Positions 24,115 through 35,280 of a stretch of 64,000 bases of DNA are shown piece by piece. Below the pieces are notes generated by a model. It ran no database searches, was not told the origin of the DNA, and was given only the letters and a program-made list of their open reading frames with translations. The translations under genes and the position numbers were made by a program. Source of the DNA: Ophiostoma sp. CBS 140.51 (taxonomy: Eukaryota > Ascomycota > Sordariomycetes > Ophiostomatales > Ophiostomataceae). The DNA lies in the NCBI GenBank assembly GCA_029298735.1, contig JANSLP010000002.1, positions 186,001 through 250,000 on the forward strand. The letters are read 5' to 3'. Position 1 is the first letter of the stretch, and each line of letters opens with the position of its first letter.

Positions 24115-24678
24115 GTCGGCTGTAGCATGCCCAGGGTATCCTTGGGAGTTGTTTTGTATTATATACCGGATTCGGAGTTCAGTTGATAAGGAAAGGTTGG
24201 TCAAGGTGAAAATCTGGTCTTCGCGATCGATGTCGTGGGGTTGATGTTGTTGAGTGCTCCGTATGTTAACATGTGTTCCGTATTGACAGAGAGCCTCGAG
24301 CTAATGTAGGTAGCTGCCACAGTGGAGCACAAGCTGTGGGGGACCCACTCTTTTGGGTTCTGTCCTTTCTGTCCATTTGCAGACGACATAATTCTGCTTA
24401 ATGTGGCTGGTTCTGTGGCTAGTGAAATTTGGCAACGAAAAATGGCAAGGGAGCCCCACCGCCACTGCCCCATTGGTCCATTGGATTGGCTCCTCCGCAA
24501 AAGAGAGAGAGAGCATCGCCAAACCTATCACTACTACCGAAGTAACGGTTTGTGTGATTCTCCGGGCCAGCGCTCTCGACGACGAATTACCCCCCTTCCG
24601 CAAACGACGATCCAATCGGACACAATCACTTCTGTCGCAGACGCCAATTGGCCTTCTACCCAACCAAACACACACACG
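24115..24678. promoter_or_regulatory. Divergent SEC39/NDUFS5 promoter with CCAAT cluster
   Basis: The 564 bases between two divergent start codons carry ATTGG (inverted CCAAT) at 24472, 24480 and 24485, CCAAT at 24612, and an overlapping CCAATTGG at 24644-24651. One further CCAAT lies in NDUFS5 intron 1 (near 24794). In fungi the HapB/C/E CCAAT-binding complex controls respiratory genes, which fits the NDUFS5 side. Binding itself is inference. Confidence 0.6.
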
Positions 24679-25182
24679 ATGGCTTCTGGTTTCGGCTTGA
24701 ACGGAGGTAGGTTTCTAGAAAGAAAACGAGGCGCAAATTGAGAACGAGGGACTTCCGGAACGACAGCGGCGGCGATGCGATGCACCGACCTCCAAGGACC
24801 AATCGCTGACAGACGACACTTCTAGGCCCCGGTCGGTGCTTCCCCTTCTGGCAGGAGATGCTTGCCTGCTACGTTGTCAACTCGTCGGGCGAGGACGAGG
24901 CCGGCAAGAAGAAGTGCGCGCCCCTCCTCGAGGACTACTACGAGTGCCTGCACCACAAGAAGGAGGTAGGTCGACTCCCAATTGACTTTCTTGTAACTCC
25001 TCTATGTCAATCATTCTCTAATCTCAATGTTTTAGGCCGCCCGTGTAAGAACGCTCCAGGCAGCCCTCCGCAAAGCCGAGGCCGCCACCCCACGAGACGC
25101 CGCACCGAACGCGGGCCAGATACGGAACCTGGGCCTGCTGGGCAAGGAAGAAGACACACAGAAGATTCTGGGCTCATCATAA
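24679..25182 (+). CDS. Complex I accessory subunit NDUFS5 (twin CX9C)
   Basis: Three exons, 24679-24706, 24826-24965 and 25036-25182, with introns GTAGGT...TTCTAG (phase 1) and GTAGGT...TTTTAG (phase 0), encode 104 residues starting MASGFGLNGGPGRCFPFW. The hallmark is a twin CX9C hairpin: C-FPFWQEMLA-C and C-APLLEDYYE-C, followed by LHHKKEAARVRTLQAALRKA. Such proteins are imported into the mitochondrial intermembrane space by Mia40 oxidation. NDUFS5 sits on the intermembrane-space face of the NADH:ubiquinone oxidoreductase proton-pumping module. Length and motif order agree with fungal NDUFS5. The coding first exon is only 28 nt. Confidence 0.92.
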
Positions 25183-25642
25183 ACACCATAAACATACTAC
25201 GAATACGAATATCTGGCATCTTTGGACTTTGGACGACGGGGTTGACGCGGAGGAGGAGACGGCAAAACCTGTACTGTACATTTGACGTTGAGAGGTTTCT
25301 CGCACAATTGAAAGCATTGAACGACTTGTCGTGGAGACTGTAAGCAGTCACTGTGCCGCTGTATGATGCTCGATTATTGCAATTGCGGTTTGGTCACGAT
25401 GCTTCAAGTGAGGCAATAAGGTGACGTGATGAGGACTCGCTCTATATTGGGAAGGAACGACCCCCAGCCGCTCCTTCCTCATCTGCAACAACGACCACCT
25501 TCCTGCACATGTGAATATCTAGGCAGCGTGACCGAAATTTTCACGGTCACGATGTCTCTTCTTACCTTCTACGGATCAATCTACCACTCGCCCAATCTTT
25601 TGACATATCGATCATCTATGCTCCCCATACACTTTCATCACG
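25183..25642. other. Intergenic between NDUFS5 and a + strand gene
   Basis: It holds the NDUFS5 3' end and the promoter/leader of the next gene. An out-of-frame ATG at 25550 opens a frame that runs past the 25643 start, so it could act as an upstream ORF if it is transcribed. Nothing else is seen. Confidence 0.5.
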
Positions 25643-27406
25643 ATGCCAACCTTTCGCGGAATCGAGATGTCCATCGTGGCCGGGTCTGACAACAGTGTCT
25701 TTCCTGAATTTCCTCACCCTGATGGCTCTTCAGTCAAACTTGGAGGCCTTTCCTCGTCGAGACATAGCAGCTCCATCTTCCACAGCCCTCGTCGTCGTAC
25801 CGAAGCAGACGGTCACGTCTCCGATGATGGCCAGAAACATGCAGACCCCAAGATCTCCGTCTACATTCCGTCTGCCCCCGGTGAGTGGTGTATCTATGAG
25901 ATTTATTGAATATGGACTAACAGTGTAGACACCAACTTCTACTTTCGCTACTTCATCAGCCAGCCGCCAGTTGGGCACAGGTACCTGTTCTTCTGCATCG
26001 CCATCAACGGGCGGTACGCGCTGTCTTTCGGCGTCGATCTCACTGAGACCATGGTCGGTGCAGCACACCAGGCACTTTTCCAGCCCTCAGCTCATTACCA
26101 GCACAACGACAATGGCGTGCTCATGACTCAATACGGCATTGAGTCTCGGTGTTTTCGTTTCGTGTCGAACGGCACCGGGGACAATTCGATTGGCCACGAC
26201 GGCGGGCTCATACAAGTGAGAGTGTACCGGTCCAAGTGCAGACACCGGGCCGCACCCCAGCCTGCCCCGTTTCGTGGCAACGATAATAACTACGGCGTTG
26301 CGTGAGTCCTCTTTGCTACTCTTTTATATGCTCGTATCCGTTCCCCACTAATAACACTCTAACAAACCAGTCTCGTCAGCAATGGCCTTCTCGAGAACCC
26401 GCAGACGGCCAACTTTTATGACTACCACAATGTTGACCCCATAGATGCGCCCTACGCAACGTTCCGTTTCCATTACCGGTCGTGGGAGAACCTGCAGCTG
26501 CTTCACCTGGCTCCACCCGAGAAGCCTGAGTTTCTTTGTGCGAGTCCAGCCAAGACGATTGATGGAGAGAGCTGTCTTGGTTTTGATTTCTCAGAAGCAA
26601 CAAAACGCCACGTCTCAGAGAGAGCTGAACGCTTGATCCGTGGCGACTACTTCGTGACGCCCAGCGCCGTTGGCTTTGAGGCCGGGGGCCATTTGGGGCA
26701 GCAGAAGGAGCGGCCTCTCCCAGAACTGCCCACCTCTCCTCGCACGCATGCTGCCAAACTGAGACGCGATGCAGAGAATGACGCGGCTCTTGAGCGTGCC
26801 ATGCGTCTCAAGCACGTTCCGGCTGATGATACGCCCGAGACAAGAGAGAAGGATCGTATCGAGCGGGTGCGTCAGCTGTCAGCCGCTTTCAGGGGCCTTT
26901 CCACAACGGCAACATCCAAGGTGTCCATCTCCAAGTCGCTAGAGGCGTATGCCGATGGTGAAGGCGACTTCTCGGTCGACACAGTGGAGCTCGGCTCGGC
27001 CGTCAAGATAGAGACCGTCTATCAAGGCAAGGCCAAGGCCAAGGAGAAGGAGTCGCTCACCATTGACAGAGAGGAATTTGCCTCTCCCGATGATGGTGTG
27101 TTCCTCTTTGAGCAAGATGAGGCCCCAGGGTGCAAGAGGAGCACTGCACCTCCTACTGAACGCCTGGCTCTGTCGCCGCTGAAGCCAACGCCCAAGACAA
27201 TCTATGTGGCTCCATTCACAGACAGCCTCCGCAAGCGCGAGATGGCACCGCTGCCAGAGTCACCGATACGCCAGCGTGGCCGCCGCGTCTCATATGATCC
27301 CTCGCCAAGAAACCACGAGAGCTCGAGACACGGCCGGGCACACGGTGGCAGCCTTGATTCGAGACATCGGACATTTCTGGATGAAAAAATGGCTTTGGAG
27401 GAGTGA
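25643..27406 (+). CDS. Conserved fungal protein of unknown function
   Basis: Exons 25643-25880, 25929-26301 and 26371-27406, with short introns (GTGAGT...GTGTAG phase 1; GTGAGT...AACCAG phase 2), encode 548 residues. The first ~240 residues look like a globular domain: start MPTFRGIEMSIVAG, EFPHPDGSSVKL, ISVYIPSAP, then FYFRYFISQPPVGHRYLFF and INGRYALSFGVDL. This resembles an N-terminal domain found widely in uncharacterised ascomycete proteins. The C-terminal half is charged, with a PLPELP proline motif, a helical Arg/Glu stretch and basic Ser-Pro repeats, and is probably disordered. No signal peptide or membrane segment is visible. I assign no function. It could be a cytosolic or nuclear scaffold. 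Confidence 0.82.
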
Positions 27407-27882
27407 GCTTGAGCTAAGAGTAAACTATTTTGACATTTTGGCCTTTGGTACAGTCAATTCTGAAAAGGTCTACTTTCTAGGCAATTTTTGAGATCACATG
27501 AGCAAAGCAAAGAAAGGTATTTAGGAGGAGATATGGACGGGATCAAGTCGACCTGGTGCGTTTGAGTTGTGGCGAGAACGTAGTGTGAGAAGAGGGTTTA
27601 ACTAGTCGTCATCTGTATAGACAGGATTGTGGGATCTAAAAGTATTGCAATTGAGTCTTCAAAAGTCTTATCCTCTAAATACAAACAAATTTATTGTGTT
27701 TGTTTATTGATATCGGGTGTTACTGGCTACCGTATCATCCGCTGAACGGAGTTGAGCTTTGGCAGTGTGAGCTAAAGAGTAACATCGCCCCGCTTTGATA
27801 TGTCGCTCATTCATAACGGCCGATCTGAAGTTTTAAACTCACCAACTGACAACACTTGCACAATCAATCACAATTATCGACA
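27407..27882. other. Intergenic between two + strand genes
   Basis: AT-rich around 27640-27710, probably the 3' end of the upstream gene, followed by the promoter of the oxidoreductase. No ORF or RNA gene is seen. Confidence 0.55.
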
Positions 27883-28984
27883 ATGGCCGAAACAAAAGAA
27901 AGCCATGAAGAGCGAACAGCTCACGAGCCTCGTGAGGCGGTAAGACAGTACTTATAAGACCAGACAAGCCGCTGCCAGTATCCTCTTCTAACATGAACAA
28001 AACAGGCACTCCATTCCGTCATCCTGAGCGAAATCACACTTGTCGGCAGCCTTGTTCGTCTACTCCGTCTCCAAGTGCCAGATGGGGCACCAGATATTCA
28101 TGTAAGTCACTCTCTGATGAAATCGATTGCCGCCAACCCCGCTAACTGTAAAGTTCCTACCCGGCCAATGGGTCGATGCCTTCTGCCCCGGCATCGCCAA
28201 AGCCGGCGGTTACACCATTACATCGTCGCCATCCAAGGCAGTCACATCAACCGACGACCGGTATATCGAGCTGGCCATTAAAAAGTCACCCGAGAACCCT
28301 GCGGCCGCTTGGCTGTGGCAGGACGCGGACGAGGTCCTTGGCCAGACGCTGCGGATACGCGTCGGCGGCAGTTTTGTGTTCCCACCGCCTGGTGCCCCCG
28401 CATCATTTGCCACCGACCGGTCAGCACGGGTCGTGTTTGTGGCCGGCGGTGTCGGCATCAATCCGTTAATCAGCATGGCGAGTCACCTGGGAGAGCTCAA
28501 CGCCGCAGCGAACGACGAGTCTGAAGAAGGGACTGGCGGGCCAGAAGTGGTGTTTCTCTACTCTGTCCAAGCAGATCCAGAGGCAGCGGTCAAGGAAAAT
28601 GAGGATGGCAACGATGATGATAACGACGGCAACAACGAAGCAGACCGCATTCCATTCCTCCAACGGCTGGCCTCGTTGTTCAGTCGAGAAGCGGTCCGTG
28701 GCCAGCTGAAAGTCTTCTTAACGGGACGTGGAAGCAGCAACGGCGGTGGAAACGACGTGCTGTCATGCAACGAAGAGGATGTGCCCTGTCTGCGGCGGCG
28801 TATCACAACTGCCGACCTCGACAAAGCAGTCCTAGGCAGTCGTAGCAGTGGCCAGAACCTTGACAACGTTTACGTCTATGTGTGCGGTGTGCCCACAATG
28901 ACCGACGTCTTTGTTGAGTACCTGACAGGCAAAGACGGCCCAGGTCTTTCGACTCAACAGGTGCTGTGTGAGAAGTGGTGGTAA
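27883..28984 (+). CDS. OXNAD1-like flavin/NAD(P) oxidoreductase
   Basis: Exons 27883-27939, 28006-28101 and 28154-28984, all in phase 0 (GTAAGA...AAACAG; GTAAGT...TGTAAAG), encode 327 residues. The ferredoxin-reductase-like fold is clear. An N-terminal barrel has FLPGQWVDAF and GGYTITSSPS (flavin site, in place of RxYS). An NAD(P) domain has VVFVAGGVGINPLISM (nucleotide-binding glycine loop), VYVCGVPTMTD and a terminal CEKWW, where the aromatic end packs on the flavin or nicotinamide. The family takes electrons from NAD(P)H to FAD; the physiological partner is unknown. An acidic Asn/Asp-rich insertion (about residues 200-220) interrupts the NAD domain. No presequence is obvious, so the protein is probably cytosolic. 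Confidence 0.87.
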
Positions 28985-29533
28985 TCTGAAGCTTGCCAAG
29001 ATATGCTTCATAAGAAGGCACAATTCAAACAAATCATAGAGCATGAAGGACAAAAAAGCAAGAAAGACAAGAAATAAGGTCTTGCCCAGCAAAGGTATAT
29101 TACTCTCAACGACTCATTTTTGTGTCCCTGCCCACTCCAGTCGCCCTTTCGACCAAATTCCAGCCTGGAAAAAGATAGAACCGCTTGTGCCAGGTCACGC
29201 CAAACCCCTTCGTTTCTTCATCCAATCGTGCACCAGAAACGATGCTTTGTGGAAACTAGAAATAAAAGACCCGTCCCCTTGAACTCCAGAAGCTAATAAA
29301 ACAAGACGGAGAAAACCAAGATAGACACAGAGAGCCAAATAAAATAAAAACAACTGAACCAAAGATGAATAAAACAACCAACCCAGCAAACGAGAATAAA
29401 AAAAAGCTCCAGAAGATATGCAAGAGATAATTCCAGAAGAACGAGATACAAGAAAGACAAAGCCTGCGGGAGGAAGGGAAGTCATGAAACGTAGTGCTGC
29501 ATGACCCCGCTCCAAGTAGTATGTACGTAAATA
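28985..29533. other. Convergent 3' region
   Basis: Lies between the stops of the + strand oxidoreductase and the - strand RFX gene. Purine/A-rich on + from 29270 to 29470, consistent with a pyrimidine-rich 3'UTR on the minus strand. No gene is seen. Confidence 0.6.
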
Positions 29534-32254
29534 TTAATGCAGACCAGCACTGACCATCAGTTCTTGGCTGTCGGCGTTCGAAAAACTAAACTTTTCTATC
29601 GGGAAGTCTTCGTCGGGTGTGCGAATGCCGATGCCGCTGTCATCATGGGCACCGTTTCCCATGTTCAGGGAATCCTGGTTGTTTGTAGAGTTGTGGCTGG
29701 GAGCCGACGGGAAGGGAGCGCGGTCAGGCTGTGATTGTGAGATATGCGGCGAGTTCGCCTCGTCGGTGGCACCGCTGTAGCGAGTACCGGCCCGGCTCGC
29801 ATCACGTCCAGCAGAAGCACTTTTCTGGGCAACTCCACTGCCCTGGACGTTGCCCAGCAGGTCCTGGTGTGAAGATGTTTGCCGCAGGAAACCGCCCTGC
29901 TCAGCAAGGAACGCAACCATCTCGTCAATCCAGCATTTGGTGACCCACCAGGAGCCGAAGCTCTTGCCCTGCTGGATAGTCAGGTCACGCATGACCGCGG
30001 TGCCGACGCGCTGCACACACCACACAATGTCTCTATGAGATGCGTAGGGGAAACGGCCGGGAAGAGACTGGAGAAGGTTAACCCAGCGATCCAGAACGTT
30101 GGATGCACCACCGTCGATGGCGTTTTCGTTTTCTAACCGGCGGCCGCTGCGTGCAGCATACTCTCCATAGAGAGTAGCCGACTCCAGCTCCCATGGAACA
30201 TCAACAGGGTCGAGAAGATCGCGCAACTGGGAAATCAGCAGGTTGACAACGTCATCCATACCACGGGCAGGGACAGACTCGGCAACCTTGCGCACGCGAA
30301 CCAGAGTGATCCAATCCAGGTACATTTGGTCGCGGTTAGCGGGATTGGAAAGCATGTTGGCAGCGGCGTGTGCTGTAAGGTTGACACGAAGGGCACGGTC
30401 AAGGAGACCAGCGAAGATTGTAGCGGGAGCTTCCTTGGCTCTCACAACGTGTGCTGGCTGGCCCTGGAAAGACTCTCGGATGTGCGACACGAGTCTTTCT
30501 GAGATGTTTCTAAGCGTGTCCAGAACAGGTTTCGGCACGACCTGGAGCGTCAGGCCAGAGATGATGCGCATCATGCGCTGGTATAGTGCAAAGTCGCACT
30601 CCTCAATCCACGGTGCTACCGCCGGGTTGGCAAACAGCTTCTGGACAGGCATGGTGAGTGTGCCGTGGAACGATGTGAAGAGGTGAAAGAAGGTCTTCTC
30701 TTTGCAGTAGCGAATGCACTCGACGAGAGACGTGCAGTGCGAACGGTAAAGAGCGGCGAGCGACTTGGCGGCATCGGGGTCGGTTCCGCTCGGGAGGAAG
30801 GGCTCGATGCGAGGCAAGACAAGAGGATCGGACTGTGAGAACGGCTCCGTGTCGGCACTAGACGCCAGGAACAGGTTCTGAACAGTCTTGCTTGTGGCAG
30901 TGGCGTTCAGCTGGTCGATACCCATCGCGTCGGGCTGGTTGTAAAGGCACTGCACATATTCACCAGAGCCAGAGGCTTGTGCGTCCTGGTGTTGCTGCAG
31001 TTGCTGGTGAAGGCGTTGTTGGTGGTATGGTTGTTGTTGCTGACGGTTTTGTTTTTGTTGCTGGTCGGCTGAGGAGTTCTGTGGCTGGTTTGATGCACCA
31101 ACGGGAGTGAAGACGGCCTTCGGCGGCAGGCCGGTTCCTGTCGCATTGTTGTTGCTGCCCAAACGTTAGTATACAATTTGCAAACATACAAGGCACATTA
31201 TGAATTAGATATGCATACCCATCGTTGGAGAAGCTGTGCGAGAAGCTGACGCTGTCCAACAGAGGCATCGGCAGCCTTGGTGAGTCCGTGATATCAGGAC
31301 CATCCTCGGCCAGGGTGAAGTTGACGTAGTGGTACTTCGATTCACCGCGAACACCCAGCCGGCGCGTCTTCAGGCCAGGGAAGAGGACACGCACCAGCTT
31401 GCCGAAGCTGGCAGGGTTCAGCACCGTGATGCGCTCGTTAGCACAACGCGAAGCGTAGTTGGCGTATACGCGGCCACGTGGGACGGAACCCTTGCCTTTG
31501 GAGCAAACTTGGTTGATCCTACACGAGTTAGAACATGATCCAGAAGAAAACCAAATCATGCAACAAAAGTGAACGCGACTTACCAAAGCATGGCAAACAC
31601 CTGACGGGTGCGCTCCGAGTTGGGACCACGCTCGTTTCCGTGCAGCTCCTCAGCAACATCCTGAAGGCTACGCGCCTTGTTGGCATTAAACAGCTGGCGC
31701 ATCTCCAACTCATTGTTTGCACTAGAACGGGAAGGCTTGGGCGCGCTCGCAGGCATGCCGGCCGCCAAGGACGAGTCGCCGTCCTCGTTGCCGTCACGGG
31801 TGAGCTCCATCTGGCTGTCGAGGTCACCGAAGCTGGCATCGGCGCCAAAGCTGGTATCGCCAGGAAGAGGGTGTTGGTGAGCGAGGCCATTCGCGTGGTG
31901 ATGGAAAGACTGCGCGCCGCCAACCGATGTGGTCATGGAAGCATCAAGGCCGGAGAAGTCGCCGTTGGCCTCGAGCTGCGAAGCAGCCTGCAGGATGATA
32001 TCCTCGGGCGTGAGAGGGTGCACGCCGCCGAGGCCGGCCTTCATCATCTGGCCAGCATGCTGGTGATGAGCATGCGCGTTGTTGTGTTGGTTGTGATCGT
32101 GGCTGTCGTCAAGCCATGGCGTCGCAGAGTACAGCTCGGGGAACTGGTGTTCGAGTTGGGGCTGCGTGCTGCCGCTGTGCATAGAGCTGGTCGAGGCCCG
32201 CGACTGCGAGCGACGCCGCGCTTCTACGAGTTCGGAGGCCATTGTGGCGGCCAT
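29534..32254 (-). CDS. RFX-family transcription factor
   Basis: Exons 32254-31584, 31518-31219 and 31154-29534, with introns GTAAGT...CGTGTAG (phase 2) and GTATGC...GGGCAG (phase 2), encode 863 residues from MAATMASELVEARRRS. The RFX winged-helix domain spans about residues 210-300 and crosses the first intron. It includes VFAMLWINQVCSKGKGSVPR, ASFGKLVRVLFPGLKTRRLG and RGESKYHYVNF, which carry the residues that contact X-box DNA. The N-terminus is His/Gln-rich. A Gln-rich linker follows the DNA-binding domain, then a long helical region matching the extended dimerisation part of fungal RFX proteins, and a Ser-rich tail. Fungal RFX factors repress DNA-damage genes or control septation and conidiation; the specific role here is inference. 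A 5'UTR intron is proposed separately. Confidence 0.92.
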
Positions 32255-32288
32255 ATGTGAATATGGGGAGGTGAAGGGAAGAGGGAAG

Positions 32289-32506
32289 CTGTCGAGGACG
32301 GAAGTCGTTAGAGGGCACGTCAAAAGGGTACGTCAAAAGGGCACGTCAAGACGATGATGTCGAGCGTCGCTGCATGAAGGCGAGCAGGATATCGAGGAAC
32401 GAGGGACGGGGCTGGGGGGAAAGACGGGGAAAGAAAACCAAAACAGGGACACGAAGGACGAGAGGAGGAAGACAAAAAAAGAAGGGACTGCCGTGGCGAG
32501 CCTTAC
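32289..32506 (-). other. Proposed 5'UTR intron of the RFX gene
   Basis: On the minus strand a donor CATAAG/GTAAGG (GT at 32506-32505) pairs with a branch-like CTCTAACGAC and an acceptor CTCGACAG (AG at 32290-32289), just 35 nt before the start codon. Both ends are good matches to fungal splice signals. It contains the triple TGACGT repeat. Confidence 0.5.
32316..32350 (-). promoter_or_regulatory. Triple 13-bp repeat with TGACGT half-sites
   Basis: On the + strand, CACGTCAAAAGGG, TACGTCAAAAGGG and CACGTCAAG follow each other at exact 13-bp spacing (32316, 32329, 32342). Read on the RFX sense strand each copy gives TTGACGTG or TTGACGTA, a CRE-type half-site of the kind bound by ATF/CREB-class bZIP proteins. 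It lies 60-100 nt upstream of the RFX ATG, inside the proposed 5'UTR intron. Confidence 0.55.
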
Positions 32507-32725
32507 CTTATGTGGCTTGCGGCGAAGCAGCTGCTTGTTGATGTTTTCGATTATTGTTTCTTTTGTTGTCTCCAATGTTTGTGTCTCGCCCCGCTGTTGC
32601 CAAAACAAATGAGGAAAAACAGACTCCAAGCCGGTCAAAACAACAGAAAAACAGCAGAAAACAAGCGGGAAACAGCTCGCAGCCGCGCCTGAATGCCGGT
32701 GTCCAAATTATCCAACGGGAGGTAA

Positions 32726-32750
32726 AAAGAGTGAACGAAGCAATGGCAAT
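32726..32750 (-). promoter_or_regulatory. 25-nt element shared with the bZIP upstream region
   Basis: The + strand word AACGAAGCAATGGCAAT (32734-32750) recurs exactly at 48814-48830. Adding the 8 bases before it gives 23 of 25 matches. Both copies lie upstream of a minus-strand transcription-factor gene in the same orientation. Function unknown. Confidence 0.5.
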
Positions 32751-34192
32751 ACACCGCGAGTGATTGCAGTCGGTGGCGATGCGTGTCGGGGCGGCTGGCG
32801 GGTGCTGGTGGTTGAAGAGGGCCACGAAATCGAGGCGGTGGTGAGGAAAAAGAAGGGATTGTTTGGCGGATTTGTTTTGATTTGTGTGGGCTAACAAAAT
32901 ATCCGGTCCTGTCTCCAAGGGGAACCAAAACATTGCGGGCGCATTGTTCCTTCCAGCCACAACAGACTGCCAATTTCGACAACAAACCAGACGTCCCCAC
33001 AATCCGAGGAGCCGAGTCACGGGGTCTGTGGCATCTGATTGGCCAGATTGTTTGTTGATGTCCCGCTGTTTCCCGCTCGGGACTAGTCTCACGTTGAATG
33101 GATACCTACCTTATGTAATATTTCTGGTCTCCATACTTGTATAGCTACCTTCCCAATTTAAGCATAGTTGTTGTGGCCTTGTTTTCCAGGCACGAAAATC
33201 CCTTCACTCTGGCGTAATCTGTCCGTGCGCATAGTCAATTTGAACACTGTAAAGCACTGTGTTGACGTGAAGCTCACCTCCCACACGATCTACCGTCGAT
33301 GGTAGCTGAAACAGAGAAGCGCATGCCGTCTGACGCACAGTGCCAAAATACGTCACCACCTTTCGTTCCGCGCCATCAATCATCCGCTTTGTGTGCCCCT
33401 TGCTGAACTCATCCACGCCCTGCTAGCAGGCAAGCTACAGTGCGCTAGTCACCTTGCTAGCGACCAAGCTGTGCACTGCAGCAGCACTACAACAAGCTGG
33501 GCAGGTCCGGCGAGCCCAGCAGGCCCAGATAGTGCTCACAAAGTACGCAAAACGCCCCGGAAAGAGCCCACTTCATGTGCTTCCCGGTGGCTACTGCCCC
33601 CTCTGTGACGCCTTCACTTGACCCCGTCTCAGCTTGCTCCAGCTCGCCCTTCGTTCCTTCCTGGCCGGGACCACAAAGCCCACCCTTTCCACTTATCTTT
33701 GTGCTGCCCACTTCCTGTTTCCTCCCTCCCTCCTTCCGCCGAGTCAATTTTTGTTTCCTTCCCCAGAAGTCCCGATCTTGTTTCCTATTTTTACCTTTGC
33801 AAACTCTCATCCTTCATTCTTCCATCGTCTTTCGCAAATTGCAGCCTCAACGCCTCGCAGGTTCGTGATCATCCCCCATCTCCTATCTTCCCATCCCCTG
33901 AGCTGTCTGGCCTGCTGGCGTAGGATAGACAGGGCTCCAGGACCCCAAGACCCCTGTCATCTGAGACCCTCCGGAGTGTCCCTACTACGGTGTCCTCTTT
34001 TTTGCGAAAGCCCTTTCTGGGGCCTTTATCTGACGAATCGCCTCGTTTCTAACTTTGCCCTTTTTTTGCTCCTCCCACAGATCCTTTTGCTCAAACAAAA
34101 TCGCATCTTTTCGCATCCCGCAAACCTCCACCGATAACGTCACTCCTATCCCGCAACTCAACCTCCCCAAGCTTCCAAGGCCATCCATCAAA

Positions 34193-35280
34193 ATGTCGTC
34201 TCCCCAAGACCGTGTCCAGAACTACCTGAAGCAGCTCGACAGCGAGGTCAGTTATCATTTCTCAGCCATTTTCTCTTTTTATCTGCTTCTACGCCGGATC
34301 GTTGAGCTCGCTGTCCCCTCTGCGGTTTGCCTTGACGTTGTGCTTCGTAGTTTTCTCCCTCGGAGCACTTTGGGTGCTTCCTTTGTTCATCCCGCGTGCT
34401 CCCATTGGATCGAGAGACTACTATGGCCGATGACGCAACGTCTGATGGCATGCAGCGAGTTCTTTGATCTTTTGATGATAACGGATCAGCCTTAATATGC
34501 CATATGCCACCATGCTAACCTCTTTAACACGGTCTGCAGCTGTCCAAGTACCCCGTGCTTAACAACCTCGAGAAGAGCACCGCCGTCCCCAAGTCGTACG
34601 CCGCTCTGGGCCTCGTCGCACTCTACCTGTTCTTCATCATCTTCAACCTGGGCGGTCAGCTCCTGACCAACTTCGCCGGCTTCGTCATCCCCGGCTACTT
34701 CTCGCTGCAGGCCCTGTTCACGTCGTCCAAGACTGACGACACCCAATGGCTGACCTACTGGGTCGTCTTTGCTTTCTTCACGTGAGTCCTTGCCCGTTCT
34801 TTTATTTTCTCGCCCTCTACATGGCGATCCAGACGGAGATAGCTTCCCGAGAAAGAGGGGCAAGCAATGCTAACAACACATGGGATAGTGTCGCTGAGAG
34901 CTTCGTTAACGTAGTGTACTGGTTCCCCTTCTACTACACCTTCAAGTTCATCTTCCTGCTGTGGCTGTCTCTGCCCTACTTCAGGTAAGCTTTTACTTTT
35001 TTCTTTCCCTCGTGCTCCTTTTTTCTCCTCATTTGCCATCTTGCAGCTACTGCTAGCCTGCCGAGCTTCACATTGCTCGACAGATGATCCGGCGCCTCTG
35101 GCCCCTCGCTTGCACCCCAAAAGAATTTGAAGCTAATATTTGTGTTTCACTTTTCCTCCCTTCAGCGGTGCTGAGGTCATTTTCCGTTCGTTCCTGGTCC
35201 CCACTCTCGGCCGCTACTTCAACCAGTCGGGCTCCGCTGGCCTGCGTGCCAAGGCGGACTCTGCTGCCAAGACCGAGTAA
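34193..35280 (+). CDS. YOP1/REEP-type ER membrane-shaping protein
   Basis: Exons 34193-34246, 34540-34781, 34889-34984 and 35166-35280 encode 168 residues, close to the usual fungal Yop1 length (introns GTCAGT...CTGCAG; GTGAGT...GATAG; GTAAGC...CTTCAG). The TB2/DP1/HVA22 domain shows two hydrophobic hairpins: LGLVALYLFFIIFNLGGQLL followed by NFAGFVIPGYFSLQAL, then TYWVVFAFFTVAESFVNVVY with WFPFYYTFKFIFLLWLSLPY. The C-terminal amphipathic segment contains IFRSFLVPTLGRYF. Yop1 bends the ER membrane into tubules with reticulons and binds Rab proteins. The start MSSPQDRVQNYLKQLDSE matches the conserved N-terminus. Confidence 0.94.

Larger units (their letters stand above)
32255..34192. other. Divergent RFX/YOP1 intergenic region
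   Basis: 1.9 kb with no gene. The RFX side is purine-rich on + (its leader is pyrimidine-rich on the minus strand) and contains the proposed 5'UTR intron, the triple repeat and the element at 32734-32750 shared with the bZIP upstream region. The YOP1 side is strongly pyrimidine-rich from about 33560. A good acceptor (TTTTTTTGCTCCTCCCACAG, ending 34080) suggests that the YOP1 leader may also be spliced, but I could not settle its donor. Confidence 0.55.
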
